Below, in pieces: positions 7,312-18,454 of a stretch of DNA of 64,000 nucleotides. The stretch comes from Pseudomonas alkylphenolica (GTDB taxonomy: Bacteria; Pseudomonadota; Gammaproteobacteria; Pseudomonadales; Pseudomonadaceae): the NCBI RefSeq assembly GCF_000746525.1, contig NZ_CP009048.1, positions 4,157,501 through 4,221,500 on the forward strand, read 5' to 3'. How positions within the stretch are numbered: the stretch's first letter is position 1; each line of letters opens with the position of its first letter. The notes beneath the pieces are model-generated. The model did no database searches and was not told the DNA's origin. It worked only from the letters and a program-made list of their open reading frames with translations. A program made the position numbers and the translations under genes.

Positions 7312-8655
7312 CTAGGCCTGAGCCGCCAGCACGCGACGCTCCCACGGGGTGATTTCATCGAAGAAACTGGTCAGCTCCAGGGTCTTGGTGGCGAGGTAGC
7401 CTTCGATGAACTCGGTACCGAACAACTCCCGCGCAAGCGCACTGTGCTTCAGACGCTCAAGCGCCGCATGCAAGGTACATGGCAGGCTCAAATGCTCCGG
7501 CACCTCGAACTCACCCTGGATCGCCGGCGCAGGTTCCAACTGCTGCTCGATACCATACAGACCGGCGGCAAGGCTGGCGGCGATAGCCAGATAGGGGTTA
7601 GTGTCCGCACCGGGCAAACGGTTCTCGACCCGCCGCGCCACCGGCGAACTGGCCGGAATACGCAGGCCGGCAGCGCGATTGTCTTCTGACCAGCAGGCAT
7701 TGTTGGGCGAGGCGTAAGGGTGGCACAGGCGCTGATAGGAATTGACGTTCGGCGCAAATAGCGCAGTGAAATCCGCCATGCAGGCCTGCAAGCCACCGAT
7801 GAAATGACGGAAGGTCGCGGTCGGCTTGCCGTCGGCGTCGCTGAACACATTGCGGCCGCCGTTGATCTCTACCAGGCTCTGGTGAATATGCATGGAACTG
7901 CCCGGCGTGTGCGCCAGGGGTTTGGCCATGCACACCACGGTCAGGCCATGCTTGAGCGCAACCTCTTTGAGCAAATGCTTGAACAGCAGGGTCTGGTCGG
8001 CCAACAACAAAGGATCGCCGTGCAGCAGGTTGATCTCGAACTGGCTGACACCCATTTCATGCATGAAGGTGTCGCGCGGCAAGCCCAAGGCTTCCATGCA
8101 GCGATAGACCTCGCTGAAGAACGGGCGCAGGCCATTGTTGGAGCTGACGCTGAACGCCGAATGCCCCTCTTCGCGACGACCATCCTTGCCCAGTGGCGGC
8201 AGGAACGGCTGGTGCGGGTCGGTGTTGGGCGCGAAGACAAAAAACTCAAGCTCGGTCGCCACCACCGGTGCCAGGCCGCGGGCTGCGTAACGCGCAATCA
8301 CCGCCTTGAGCAAACCACGCGTGGAAAGGCCTGAGCTTGCACCGCTCAGTTCGACCGCATCACAAATCGCCAGGGCACGCGGCTCGTCGCTCCAGGGCAG
8401 ACGGTGGATCTGCTGAGCATCGGCTACCAGGGCCAGGTCGCCATCGTCGCTACCGTAGAAGCGCGCTGGCGGATAGCCACCCATGATGCATTGCAGCAGC
8501 ACCCCACGGGCCATCTGCAAACGCCGGCCTTCGAGAAATCCCGCGGCAGTCATTACTTTGCCGCGCGGCACGCCATTGAGGTCCGGCGTAACGCACTCGA
8601 TCTCATCAATGCCGCTCAATCGCTCCGCGAGCGCACACTGGCCACTGGTCGTCAT
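7312..8655 (-). CDS. Glutamine synthetase family protein (gamma-glutamylpolyamine synthetase-like)
   Basis: A 447-residue member of the GlnA/PuuA family, which joins glutamate to ammonia or to an amine using ATP. The beta-grasp domain covers about 15-105. The catalytic domain shows ATELEFFVFAP (about 140-150), the ATP/metal segment SSMHIHQSL and RRVENRLPGADTNPYLAI near the C-terminus. Its length and the absence of the adenylylation loop fit the PuuA/FluG-like branch rather than housekeeping GlnA. Candidate substrates are putrescine or another small amine; the neighbours do not decide. It lies next to the bkd locus but on its own transcript. Confidence 0.82.
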   Translation of the reverse strand: MTTSGQCALAERLSGIDEIECVTPDLNGVPRGKVMTAAGFLEGRRLQMARGVLLQCIMGGYPPARFYGSDDGDLALVADAQQIHRLPWSDEPRALAICDAVELSGASSGLSTRGLLKAVIARYAARGLAPVVATELEFFVFAPNTDPHQPFLPPLGKDGRREEGHSAFSVSSNNGLRPFFSEVYRCMEALGLPRDTFMHEMGVSQFEINLLHGDPLLLADQTLLFKHLLKEVALKHGLTVVCMAKPLAHTPGSSMHIHQSLVEINGGRNVFSDADGKPTATFRHFIGGLQACMADFTALFAPNVNSYQRLCHPYASPNNACWSEDNRAAGLRIPASSPVARRVENRLPGADTNPYLAIAASLAAGLYGIEQQLEPAPAIQGEFEVPEHLSLPCTLHAALERLKHSALARELFGTEFIEGYLATKTLELTSFFDEITPWERRVLAAQA

Positions 8656-8770
8656 GACACTATCCTTATTGTTTTCGCATGCCGTGAAAGGCGATAGCTA
8701 CAACATAGGCACCAGGCGTTCGGAATTTCAAGCACCCAGACTGGGCATGATCGAAATTTTCTACAGGCCT

Positions 8771-8838
8771 CATCGCGGGGCAAGCCCGCTCCCACAGGTT
8801 GTTCACTGTCCCGGTGGGAGCGGGCTTGCCCCGCGATG
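8771..8838. repeat. REP pair
   Basis: Two inverted REP units between the 5' end of the glutamine-synthetase-like gene and the 3' end of bkdR. Confidence 0.92.
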
Positions 8839-8848
8839 CTTCTACCGG

Positions 8849-9334
8849 TCAGCCCGGCAAGGTCATGCCATTGGCCGGCAACGGCAGGGCCGTCTTGTAG
8901 CGCACCTGCTTCAAGGCAAAGCTGGAGCGGATGTTGGCCACGCCGGGCAAACGCGTGAGGTAATCAAGAAAACGTTCCAGCGCCTGGATGCTCGGCAGCA
9001 ACACCCGCAACAGGTAATCCGGGTCCCCGGTCATCAGGTAGCACTCCATGACCTCCGGGCGCTCGGCGATTTCTTCTTCAAAGCGGTGCAGGGATTGCTC
9101 CACCTGCTTTTCGAGGCTGACATGAATGAACACATTGACGTCCAGCCCCAGTACTTCCGGGGCCAGCAAGGTCACCTGCTGGCGTATCACGCCCAGCTCC
9201 TCCATGGCTTTAACCCGGTTGAAGCAGGGCGTCGGCGACAGGTTGACCGAGCGCGCCAGCTCGGCGTTGGTGATCCGGGCGTTTTCCTGAAGGCTGTTGA
9301 GAATACCGATGTCGGTGCGATCCAGTTTGCGCAT
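8849..9334 (-). CDS. bkdR: Lrp/AsnC-type activator of the bkd operon, BkdR
   Basis: BkdR is known in P. putida to activate the branched-chain keto-acid dehydrogenase operon in response to branched-chain amino acids. The 161-residue product has an N-terminal helix-turn-helix ([22 protein letters not shown] from residue 4, with [21 protein letters not shown]) and a C-terminal RAM ligand-binding domain (about 65-150). It is divergent from bkdA1 across a 202-base AT-rich control region (9335-9536) where it would bind. Confidence 0.93.
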   Translation of the reverse strand: MRKLDRTDIGILNSLQENARITNAELARSVNLSPTPCFNRVKAMEELGVIRQQVTLLAPEVLGLDVNVFIHVSLEKQVEQSLHRFEEEIAERPEVMECYLMTGDPDYLLRVLLPSIQALERFLDYLTRLPGVANIRSSFALKQVRYKTALPLPANGMTLPG

Positions 9335-9530
9335 GAGAAAATTTCACCTGTTTTTTGTCTTTATAAAGAATGTTTATCCGCAAGCCCGAACAAAGGCAAT
9401 GAACTTGAGAGAAATATTCTTCAGGCGCCCGAATATCATGTAGGACAAGACTGACTCCCTGGTCACAAGCCGGGGTTTCAGCAGCGACCGCTTCAAAGCT
9501 CAACAAAAACACAAGACAGAGCGAGCGTAA

Positions 9531-10769
<1,239 letters not shown>

Positions 10770-10770
10770 C

Positions 10771-11829
10771 ATGAACGATCACACCACCACTATTCAGTTG
10801 GAAACCGCCATGGCGACTACCACCATGACCATGATCCAGGCCCTGCGCTCGGCCATGGACATCATGCTTGAGCGCGATGACAACGTGGTCGTCTATGGCC
10901 AGGACGTTGGCTACTTCGGCGGCGTGTTCCGCTGCACCGAAGGCCTGCAGACCAAGTACGGCAAATCACGGGTCTTCGATGCGCCGATCTCCGAAAGCGG
11001 CATCGTCGGTACCGCCGTCGGCATGGGCGCGTACGGCCTGCGTCCGGTGGTCGAGATTCAGTTCGCCGACTACTTCTACCCGGCCTCCGACCAGATCGTC
11101 TCCGAGATGGCCCGACTGCGTTACCGCTCGGCGGGCGAATTCGTCGCCCCGCTGACCTTGCGCATGCCCTGCGGCGGCGGCATCTACGGCGGCCAGACCC
11201 ACAGCCAGAGCCCCGAGGCGATGTTCACCCAGGTCTGCGGCCTGCGCACGGTGATGCCGTCCAACCCGTATGACGCCAAAGGCCTGCTGATTGCCTCGAT
11301 CGAAAACGACGACCCGGTGATCTTCCTCGAGCCCAAACGCCTGTACAACGGCCCGTTCGACGGCCACCACGACCGTCCGGTAACGCCGTGGTCGAAACAC
11401 CCGGCCAGCGCTGTACCCGACGGCTATTACACCGTGCCGCTGGACAAGGCTGCCATCACCCGTCCCGGCAATGACGTCACCGTGCTCACCTACGGCACCA
11501 CGGTTTACGTGTCGCAAGTGGCCGCCGAGGAAACCGGTGTCGATGCCGAAGTCATCGACCTGCGCAGCCTGTGGCCGCTGGACCTGGAAACCATCGTCGC
11601 CTCGGTGAAAAAGACCGGCCGCTGCGTGGTCGTCCACGAAGCCACCCGCACCTGCGGATTCGGCGCCGAGCTGATCGCGCTGGTTCAGGAGCACTGCTTC
11701 CATCACCTCGAAGCCCCGATCGAGCGCGTCACCGGTTGGGACACCCCCTACCCGCACGCGCAGGAATGGGCGTATTTCCCCGGCCCTTCACGTGTGGGCG
11801 CGGCATTGAAACGGGTCATGGAGGTCTGA
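10771..11829 (+). CDS. bkdA2: Branched-chain 2-oxoacid dehydrogenase E1 beta subunit
   Basis: The E1 beta chain completes the heterotetrameric decarboxylase. The 352-residue product has the transketolase pyrimidine domain (about 15-190: RVFDAPISESGIVGTAVG, then FADYFYPASDQIVSEMARL) and the C-terminal transketolase domain (about 210-345). I used the ATG at 10771, one base after the bkdA1 stop, with GGGGA 8 bases upstream. A second ATG at 10810 (MATTTMTM) would give 339 residues, the length I recall for the P. putida protein, so the true start is open. Confidence 0.96.
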   Translation: MNDHTTTIQLETAMATTTMTMIQALRSAMDIMLERDDNVVVYGQDVGYFGGVFRCTEGLQTKYGKSRVFDAPISESGIVGTAVGMGAYGLRPVVEIQFADYFYPASDQIVSEMARLRYRSAGEFVAPLTLRMPCGGGIYGGQTHSQSPEAMFTQVCGLRTVMPSNPYDAKGLLIASIENDDPVIFLEPKRLYNGPFDGHHDRPVTPWSKHPASAVPDGYYTVPLDKAAITRPGNDVTVLTYGTTVYVSQVAAEETGVDAEVIDLRSLWPLDLETIVASVKKTGRCVVVHEATRTCGFGAELIALVQEHCFHHLEAPIERVTGWDTPYPHAQEWAYFPGPSRVGAALKRVMEV

Positions 11830-13113
11830 ATGGGCACGCACGTCATCAAGATGCCGGATATCGGTGAAGGCATCGCACAAGTTGAACTGGTGGAATGGTT
11901 CGTCAAAGTCGGCGACACCGTCACCGAAGACCAGGTCGTGGCCGATGTCATGACCGACAAAGCCACCGTGGAAATCCCCTCGCCGGTCAGTGGCAAAGTG
12001 CTGGCGCTGGGCGGGCAACCCGGTGAAGTCATGGCGGTGGGCAGCGAGCTGATCCGCATCGAAGTCGAAGGTGCGGGCAACCTCCAGGAAAGCGCCAGCA
12101 AACCAGCTGAACCCGCACCTCCAGTGCCTGCTGCAGCACCGGCTGTGGGAGCGGGCTTGCCCCGCGAAGAGGCCAACAAACCCACTTCACCAGCCCCTTC
12201 CACACACCAGCCCGCCCCGATCGTTCCGCGCGAAGCCAACGAGCGCCCTCTGGCCTCACCGGCTGTGCGCAAGCGCGCTCTGGATGCCGGTATCGAACTG
12301 CGTTACGTACACGGCAGCGGCCCGGCCGGGCGCATCCTGCATGAAGACCTGGATGCCTTCCTCACCCAGCCGACCCTGAGCACACAAAGCGCACCGGGCG
12401 GTTACGCCAAGCGCAGCGACAGCGAGCAGATCCCGGTCATCGGCCTGCGCCGCAAAATCGCCCAGCGCATGCAGGACGCCAAGCGCCGCGTCGCGCACTT
12501 CAGCTACGTCGAAGAGATTGACGTCACCGCCCTGGAAGAACTGCGCCTGCACCTGAACAAGAAGTGGGGCGACAGCCGCGGCAAGCTGACCCTGTTACCG
12601 TTCCTGGTGCGCGCCATGGTCGTGGCCTTGCGTGAGTTCCCGCAGATCAACGCCACCTACGACGATGAAGCCCAGGTCATCACCCGTCACGGCGCGGTGC
12701 ATGTCGGCATCGCCACCCAGGGCGACAACGGCCTGATGGTTCCGGTGCTGCGCCATGCCGAAGCCGGCAGCCTGTGGAGCAACGCTGGCGAAATCGTACG
12801 CCTGGCCAATGCCGCGCGCGGCAATAAGGCCAGCCGTGAAGAACTGTCGGGCTCGACCATCACCCTGACCAGCCTCGGCGCCTTGGGCGGCATCGTCTCC
12901 ACGCCGGTGGTCAACACCCCGGAAGTGGCCATCGTCGGCGTCAACCGCATGGTCGAACGGCCGATGGTGATCAACGGCCAGATCGTCATTCGCAAGATGA
13001 TGAACCTGTCCAGCTCGTTCGATCACCGGGTGGTCGACGGGATGGACGCGGCACTCTTCATCCAGGCCATCCGCGGCCTGCTCGAACAACCTGCCAGCCT
13101 GTTTGTGGAGTGA
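11830..13113 (+). CDS. bkdB: Branched-chain 2-oxoacid dehydrogenase E2 (lipoamide acyltransferase)
   Basis: E2 forms the core of the complex and transfers the branched acyl group from lipoate to CoA. The 427-residue protein has one lipoyl domain (about 1-78) with the modified Lys44 in [10 protein letters not shown]. An Ala/Pro-rich linker follows, then the E1/E3-binding domain (about 139-180, [16 protein letters not shown]) and the acyltransferase domain with [13 protein letters not shown] near the C-terminus. The linker is odd: residues 106-113 (VGAGLPRE) are encoded by a REP half-unit at 12143-12167. The gene begins immediately after the bkdA2 stop. Confidence 0.97.
   Translation: MGTHVIKMPDIGEGIAQVELVEWFVKVGDTVTEDQVVADVMTDKATVEIPSPVSGKVLALGGQPGEVMAVGSELIRIEVEGAGNLQESASKPAEPAPPVPAAAPAVGAGLPREEANKPTSPAPSTHQPAPIVPREANERPLASPAVRKRALDAGIELRYVHGSGPAGRILHEDLDAFLTQPTLSTQSAPGGYAKRSDSEQIPVIGLRRKIAQRMQDAKRRVAHFSYVEEIDVTALEELRLHLNKKWGDSRGKLTLLPFLVRAMVVALREFPQINATYDDEAQVITRHGAVHVGIATQGDNGLMVPVLRHAEAGSLWSNAGEIVRLANAARGNKASREELSGSTITLTSLGALGGIVSTPVVNTPEVAIVGVNRMVERPMVINGQIVIRKMMNLSSSFDHRVVDGMDAALFIQAIRGLLEQPASLFVE
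12143..12167 (+). repeat. REP half-unit inside the bkdB coding sequence
   Basis: TGTGGGAGCGGGCTTGCCCC followed by GCGA is base-for-base one arm of the REP pairs found at gene ends across this window. Here it is in frame within the sequence coding for the flexible linker between the lipoyl and peripheral-subunit-binding domains. There is no second, inverted unit nearby. Confidence 0.85.
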
Positions 13114-13115
13114 CC

Positions 13116-14501
13116 ATGCAACAGACCCTCAACACCACCCTGCTGATCATCGGTGGCGGCCCTGGCGGTTATGTCGCGGCGATTCGCGCCGGCCAGCTGG
13201 GCATTCCCACCGTCCTGGTCGAAGGCCAGGCCCTGGGCGGCACCTGCCTGAACATCGGCTGCATTCCCTCCAAGGCGCTGATCCATGTCGCCGAGCAGTT
13301 CCACCAGACCCGACAGCACAGCCAGCAGTCGAACCTGGGCATCAAGGTCTCGGCACCGAGTCTGGACATCGGCCAGAGCGTGGCCTGGAAAGACGCTATC
13401 GTTGACCGGTTGACCAGCGGTGTCGCCGCCCTGCTGAAAAAGCACGGGGTCAAGGTGATCCATGGCTGGGCGAAGATCCTCGACGGCAAGAGCGTCGAAG
13501 TCGACGGCCAACGCATCCAGTGCGAGCACTTGCTGCTGGCCACCGGTTCCAGCAGCGTCGAATTGCCGATGCTGCCGCTCGGCGGCGCGGTCATCTCTTC
13601 CACCGAAGCCCTGGCGCCGAAAGCCCTGCCCAAGCACCTGACAGTGGTCGGCGGTGGCTACATTGGCCTGGAACTGGGTATTGCCTACCGCAAACTCGGC
13701 GTCGAGGTCAGCGTGGTCGAAGCCCGCGAGCGGATTTTGCCGACCTATGACAGTGAGCTGACCGCGCCGGTAGCCGAGTCGATCAAAAAGCTCGGCATCA
13801 AGCTTTACCTCAAGCACAGCGTCGAAGGCTTTGATGCCGGCAGCCAGCGCCTGCAGGTGCGTAACCCGGACGGCGAATTGCTGCAACTGGACACCGATCA
13901 GGTCCTGGTCGCCGTGGGTCGCAAACCGCGCACCCAAGGCTTCAACCTGGAAAGCCTGGCGCTGAAGATGAACGGCGCGGCGATCGCTATCGACGAACGT
14001 TGCCAGACCAGCATGCGCAATGTCTGGGCCATCGGCGACCTCAGCGGTGAACCGATGCTCGCCCACCGGGCCATGGCCCAGGGCGAGATGGTCGCGGAAA
14101 TCATCGCCGGCAAAACCCGTCGATTCGAACCCACTGCCATTGCCGCAGTGTGCTTCACCGACCCGGAACTGGTGGTGGTCGGCAAGACCCCGGAGCATGT
14201 CGAACAGGAAGGCCTGGACTGCATCGTTGCGCAGTTCCCGTTCGCCGCCAACGGCCGGGCCATGACCCTGGAATCAAAAAGCGGTTTCGTGCGCGTGGTC
14301 GCGCGTCGCGACAATCACCTGATCCTCGGTTGGCAAGCCGTCGGCGTCGGCGTCTCGGAATTGTCGACGGCGTTCGCCCAGTCCCTGGAAATGGGCGCCT
14401 GCCTGGAAGATGTGGCCGGCACCATTCATGCCCACCCGACCCTCGGCGAGGCAGTCCAGGAAGCGGCCTTGCGGGCACTCGGTCACGCCCTGCACCTGTA
14501 A
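13116..14501 (+). CDS. lpdV: Dihydrolipoamide dehydrogenase of the branched-chain complex (LPD-Val, E3)
   Basis: E3 reoxidises dihydrolipoamide of BkdB with FAD and NAD+. The 461-residue flavoprotein has the FAD motif [10 protein letters not shown] (about 11-20), the redox disulfide [10 protein letters not shown] (about 43-52) and the NAD motif [12 protein letters not shown] (about 177-188). The active-site HAHPTLGEA lies near the C-terminus. The start is the ATG at 13116, just after the bkdB TGA (13111-13113); a GTG two codons earlier overlaps that stop and is less likely. Last gene of the operon, ended by a clear terminator. Confidence 0.97.
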   Translation: MQQTLNTTLLIIGGGPGGYVAAIRAGQLGIPTVLVEGQALGGTCLNIGCIPSKALIHVAEQFHQTRQHSQQSNLGIKVSAPSLDIGQSVAWKDAIVDRLTSGVAALLKKHGVKVIHGWAKILDGKSVEVDGQRIQCEHLLLATGSSSVELPMLPLGGAVISSTEALAPKALPKHLTVVGGGYIGLELGIAYRKLGVEVSVVEARERILPTYDSELTAPVAESIKKLGIKLYLKHSVEGFDAGSQRLQVRNPDGELLQLDTDQVLVAVGRKPRTQGFNLESLALKMNGAAIAIDERCQTSMRNVWAIGDLSGEPMLAHRAMAQGEMVAEIIAGKTRRFEPTAIAAVCFTDPELVVVGKTPEHVEQEGLDCIVAQFPFAANGRAMTLESKSGFVRVVARRDNHLILGWQAVGVGVSELSTAFAQSLEMGACLEDVAGTIHAHPTLGEAVQEAALRALGHALHL

Positions 14502-14527
14502 CACACTGAAGCGGCTGCGGCCGATTT

Positions 14528-14562
14528 GACCCGCTGTGCGCAAGTGCAGCGGGTCTTTTTTT
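14528..14562 (+). terminator. Rho-independent terminator of the bkd operon
   Basis: GACCCGCTG (14528-14536) pairs with CAGCGGGTC (14547-14555) and is followed by seven T residues. Confidence 0.92.
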
Positions 14563-14589
14563 GCCCCGGGCCGACACCCCTGGCAGGAC

Positions 14590-15498
14590 TCAAAGTACCG
14601 GCAAGCTGTTGGCGGCTTCGGCCTTGATCCAATCAATGAACGCCTGCACCTCGGGACGCTGCACCGTCTCGGGACGACTGACCAGGTAGTAGGCAAATCG
14701 CGAGGGCCAGGGCTTATCCAGGGCCACGACCAGCTTTCCAGCGTCGATATCCTCCTGCGCATGCGTATCCTGGACCAGGGCAATGCCCTGCCCAGCTGCT
14801 GCGGCACGTAGCAGCAGCAGGTCATCTTCGAAGCTCATCCCGCGCCGTCCCTCGTCACCCACCTGAACACCATGGGCCTGCAACCAGAGCATCCAGTCGG
14901 CGCGATCGCAATCTTGCAACAAGGGGTACTTGAGACAATCGGCCGGCTCATCAATCAGCGGTCCCTGGGCCAGTAACGCCGGGCGGGCTACCGGTAACAA
15001 CACCGGCGCCATCAGCCGGATCGACTCCAGCCCCGGATAGGCGCCCAGACCATGGCGCAGGGCCACGTCGACTCGATCGCGCTTGAAGTCCACCAGCGCC
15101 GCCGAGGCCTCGACCCGTACCTCGATCTGTGGATGCAAGGCACTGAAACGACCGATCCTTGGCACCAACCAGGCCGCAGCAAATGAAGGGACCGTGCTGA
15201 TGGTGAGGCTTTTTTCCAGGGTCAGGCTTTCCAGCGTTGAATAGGATTTTTCGATCAGGTCAAAACCGCGCAGCAAACTGGCGTGCACCCGCGCACCGGC
15301 TTCAGTGAGATACACCCCATGATGCCCACGCACAAACAGCGCAACGCCCACCCGCTCCTCCAGCAAACGTATCTGTTGGCTAACCGCGCCAGGCGTGACC
15401 CCCAGCCGTTCGGCCGCCGCCTTCAAACTGCCCAGGCGTCCGGTCTCGGTAAAGGCACGCAGCGCCAGCAACGGTAAAACTGCTCCCACAGGCCCCAC
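14590..15498 (-). CDS. LysR-family transcriptional regulator (GcvA-like)
   Basis: A 302-residue LysR-type regulator. The winged helix-turn-helix is at about 8-65 (AFTETGRLGSLKAAAERLGV, then GAVSQQIRLLEERVGVALF). The effector-binding domain (about 95-295) resembles the GcvA/AmpR group. It is divergent from a glutathione transferase gene, the usual arrangement for a LysR regulator and its target. The 123-base gap holds a perfect palindrome TTTAGA-AAA-TCTAAA (15504-15518), a plausible operator. The inducer is unknown. Confidence 0.87.
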   Translation of the reverse strand: MGPVGAVLPLLALRAFTETGRLGSLKAAAERLGVTPGAVSQQIRLLEERVGVALFVRGHHGVYLTEAGARVHASLLRGFDLIEKSYSTLESLTLEKSLTISTVPSFAAAWLVPRIGRFSALHPQIEVRVEASAALVDFKRDRVDVALRHGLGAYPGLESIRLMAPVLLPVARPALLAQGPLIDEPADCLKYPLLQDCDRADWMLWLQAHGVQVGDEGRRGMSFEDDLLLLRAAAAGQGIALVQDTHAQEDIDAGKLVVALDKPWPSRFAYYLVSRPETVQRPEVQAFIDWIKAEAANSLPVL

Positions 15499-15503
15499 CT
15501 CAG

Positions 15504-15518
15504 TTTAGAAAATCTAAA
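15504..15518. promoter_or_regulatory. Palindrome in the LysR/GST divergent region
   Basis: TTTAGAAAATCTAAA is a perfect inverted repeat with a 3-base centre, just outside the LysR start codon and within the divergent promoter region. A second, looser inverted pair CGCTAG/CTAGCG follows at about 15521-15556. I infer an operator for the adjacent LysR protein. Confidence 0.5.
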
Positions 15519-15621
15519 TCCGCTAGAGAGAAATCATCGTTTTTCAAGGCTAGCGCACCCCACTAGGATAGTTGCCATGACCTCAACTACAAAGCAGCTT
15601 TAGCCACGCAGGACGCGAAAG

Positions 15622-16257
15622 ATGAATGGCCCTGAATTGATCCTCTACACCGATAGCTCTCCTAACGGATTCAAGATCACCATCGCCCTTGAGGAACTGG
15701 GCCTGCCTTACACCCTCAGGCATGTCCGTATCGAGCACGGCGAGCACCGTCGTGCCCAGTTCCTCAAGCTCAATCCCCATGGACGCATTCCCGTCCTGGT
15801 CGACGAAGACACAGGCATCACGCTGTTCGAGTCTGCCGCCATCCTGCTGTACCTGGCGGAAAAAACCGGCCGCCTGCTGCCAGGCAATCCGCTCATGCGT
15901 TGGTCGGCCATCAAGTGGTTGATGTTTCACACATCGAGCATGGGACCGATCCTGGGTCAACGGGTGCACTACGAACTATTCGAAAGCACACCAAACACAG
16001 CTGTTATCGAACGCTTTCGACGCCTCACCGAAGACACCTTCGCCACGCTGGACAGCCACCTGAAAGACAACCACTGGCTGGCCGGCCCGGAGTACAGCAT
16101 CGCCGACATTGCCACCTTCGGCTGGATGCACATCGCCCGCATCATCGATTTCGATTTCAACGCTTTCAGCCACCTGAGCACCTGGTTTGACCGTGTCAGC
16201 CAGCGCCCCGCGGTGCAACGCGGCATCAGCCTGCCGCAACCGGCGACCGGCCCCTGA
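15622..16257 (+). CDS. Glutathione S-transferase family protein (nu-class-like)
   Basis: A 211-residue cytosolic glutathione transferase. The N-terminal thioredoxin-like domain (about 1-82) has the signature SSPNGFKITIALEELGLPY, where the TPNG-type turn is typical of the YfcG/YghU (nu-class) disulfide-bond reductase group. ESAAILLYLAEK supplies the glutathione-binding Glu-Ser. The C-terminal domain is helical (about 90-205). It is divergent from the LysR regulator and 24 bases ahead of the luciferase-like gene, with which it may form an operon. The substrate is unknown. Confidence 0.87.
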   Translation: MNGPELILYTDSSPNGFKITIALEELGLPYTLRHVRIEHGEHRRAQFLKLNPHGRIPVLVDEDTGITLFESAAILLYLAEKTGRLLPGNPLMRWSAIKWLMFHTSSMGPILGQRVHYELFESTPNTAVIERFRRLTEDTFATLDSHLKDNHWLAGPEYSIADIATFGWMHIARIIDFDFNAFSHLSTWFDRVSQRPAVQRGISLPQPATGP

Positions 16258-16281
16258 CACCTACCGCAAAAGAGAATCGGC

Positions 16282-17328
16282 ATGAACGAGACTGTGATAC
16301 GCACCGACCACGCAATCACCCGAGGCGCCAGCGCACCCGCCTTTGCCAGGCACCCTGGCTACAACCGGATGTTCGCGCCTGATCAACTGACGCTGGGCAT
16401 CTTTCTGCCTCTGCGCTTCTATCAAGGTGATATGAGCATCCTGGCCGGACAGGCCGAGCTTGTCAGCGAGATCGACCGACTCGGGTTCGCTGCTGTCTGG
16501 GTCAGAGACGTACCGTTGTTCGATCCGTTCTTCGGCGATGCGGGGCAAGTCTTCGACCCCTTCACCTACCTGGCCTATCTGGCCGCCAGGACGCAACGCA
16601 TCAGCCTGGCCACCGGCAGTGCGATTTTTTCCCTGCGCCATCCGATCGACCTGGCCAAAGCGGCTGCGACCATCGATCAACTGTCTGGCGCACGCCTGGT
16701 CATGGGCATCGCCTCCGGTGACCGTCCTGTGGAGTTTCCGGCGTATGGCCTGGAACACAGTGAACGTGGGGAACGCTTTGCCGAAGCGGTGAGCTATTTT
16801 CGTCGGCTACTGCAAGAGGGAGAGCATTCGATTGCCTCACCGCTCGGCCACCTGAACGGAGCGCAGCTACTGCCCAAGCCCGCCGCTGGCAAAATTCCAT
16901 TACTGGTCACAGGTTCCTCGCGCCAATCAATGCAGTGGCTGGGAGAACATGCCGATGGCTGGCTGACCTATCCGCAATCAACACAAACCATCATCGGCCC
17001 GCGACAACTGGCAGATAAAATCCGCACCTGGCGCAACCACATCCCGGACCAGGGCTTTCGCCCCCATGTGACCAACGAGTGGATCGACCTGGACGAGAAC
17101 CCGAATTGCCCACGTACCGCACTGCATGGCGGCTATGTGCTCAAAACCGGTCGCAAGGGCCTGATCGAACTGCTCGGTGAGTGGCGCGCTGCCGGGGTGA
17201 ATCACGCAGCGCTGGGCATCCACCTGGCACGACGCCCTGCGCAAGACATCATTCAAGAGCTTGGCGAAGAGGTCCTGCCATTGTTCCCCGCCCACGACGG
17301 GCCGCGGCCGCTGGCACAACACTGGTAA
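16282..17328 (+). CDS. LLM-class flavin-dependent oxidoreductase
   Basis: A 348-residue TIM-barrel protein of the bacterial luciferase-like family, which uses reduced flavin (FMN or F420) in oxidations. The family pattern is visible in LGIFLPLRFYQGDMSILAG, then AELVSEIDRLGFAAVWVRD, the core strand ISLATGSAIFSLRHPIDLA and RLVMGIASGDRP. It lies 24 bases after the glutathione transferase on the same strand, so the pair may process one xenobiotic or sulfur compound; that is only inference from context. Confidence 0.85.
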   Translation: MNETVIRTDHAITRGASAPAFARHPGYNRMFAPDQLTLGIFLPLRFYQGDMSILAGQAELVSEIDRLGFAAVWVRDVPLFDPFFGDAGQVFDPFTYLAYLAARTQRISLATGSAIFSLRHPIDLAKAAATIDQLSGARLVMGIASGDRPVEFPAYGLEHSERGERFAEAVSYFRRLLQEGEHSIASPLGHLNGAQLLPKPAAGKIPLLVTGSSRQSMQWLGEHADGWLTYPQSTQTIIGPRQLADKIRTWRNHIPDQGFRPHVTNEWIDLDENPNCPRTALHGGYVLKTGRKGLIELLGEWRAAGVNHAALGIHLARRPAQDIIQELGEEVLPLFPAHDGPRPLAQHW

Positions 17329-17376
17329 TCACAGACCGGAATACCTCACCCTACTGCGTGCACCGCAGTGGGCTTA

Positions 17377-18389
17377 TCACTCGCCCACCCGGTCTTTGCC
17401 AGCCGCCTTTGCCCGATACAACGCTTGATCGGCACGCGCCAGCAGTTGCGCCTGATCCTCGCCGTCCAGGCGCTGTACCACGCCGTAGCTCATGGTCAAT
17501 TGGCACTCGCCGATTCGCGGCGCCTGCTCCAGCGCCTGGCGAATGGTTATCGCCAGCCTGCGCGCATCGTCAAGTGACGCTTCGACCAGTACCACAGCAA
17601 ACTCATCGCCCCCCAACGCGCCAGCAGCTGCGACTCACGCAGGCAACTCCTGATTCGCCCCACCAGGTCGACCAGGGCACTGTCACCCCGCGCGTGACCA
17701 TATCGATCATTGATTGGCTTGAAGTCGTCCAGATCCATAACGATCAGCGACAGCGGCTGACGAAAACGCCGGGCGCGCTCGCATTCTTGCTGCAGGACTT
17801 TTTCCAGGCGATAACGGTTGGCAATCAGGGTCAGGGCATCACGTTCTGCCAGGTCGCGATTCTCGTCCAGTTGACGCTGCAACTGCTGATTGACCCACGA
17901 CAGCTCACGCGTACGCTCGGCGACCAGCGCTTCGAGTGAATGATTCTGCTGCTCCAGCTGCTGCAACAAACGCTTGCTGGCGTCGATGTTGCGATGGGCG
18001 CCAAGCATCCGCGCCACAGAGCCATCCGGGTTGCGCGCAATGACATGGCCGCTGTCTTCAATCCACAGGTAGCTGCCATCCTGACATTTGCAGCGGTACT
18101 GCACTCGATACTGTTCAGCGCGCTGGGTGATATAGGCCTCAAAATGCTCCATCACCCGCGGGTAGTCATCTGGATGGATGACGTTCTCCCAGGTGAGCAC
18201 CGAGTTATTTAGCGAGTGGCTGGCATAGCCAAGCATCTGGTACCAGCCTGGATTGCGGTAGACGTATCCGGTATTGGCGTTCCAATCCCAGATACCGTCA
18301 CTGATCAGATCCAGCAGGGTTTGCAGCTGCGCGCGCTCAAACGCTACAGAGGGAACCCCGGATCCTGCCGATTCAGGTGCTTGACTCAT
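17377..18389 (-). pseudogene. PAS-GGDEF diguanylate cyclase gene with a one-base frameshift
   Basis: The ATG at 18389 opens a frame with a PAS domain (about residues 20-135, PAC-like end ARMLGAHRNIDASKR), a coiled-coil helix (LLQQLEQQNHSLEALVAERT) and the first half of a GGDEF domain up to LLARWGA. The frame then shifts; the rest (GGDEFAVVLVEAS to the stop at 17377) is intact in another frame. The break is at the C6 run 17609-17614, where seven would restore RWGGDEF. The candidate I-site reads RESQ rather than RxxD. It is either a recent pseudogene, a sequencing error in the homopolymer, or a slippage-controlled gene. Confidence 0.85.
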
Positions 18390-18454
18390 GGACTTTCTCC
18401 CTTGTCCGGACGTCGTCGTTCCAGCCTTGCCTTATCACGGTCTCACGGATTGAT

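Noticed and set aside
6052..7689. 545-codon plus-strand ORF opposite the MFS transporter and the glutamine-synthetase-like gene
   Set aside because: It spans two real genes on the other strand and reads as His/Gln/Arg-rich low-complexity sequence, typical of antisense frames in GC-rich DNA.
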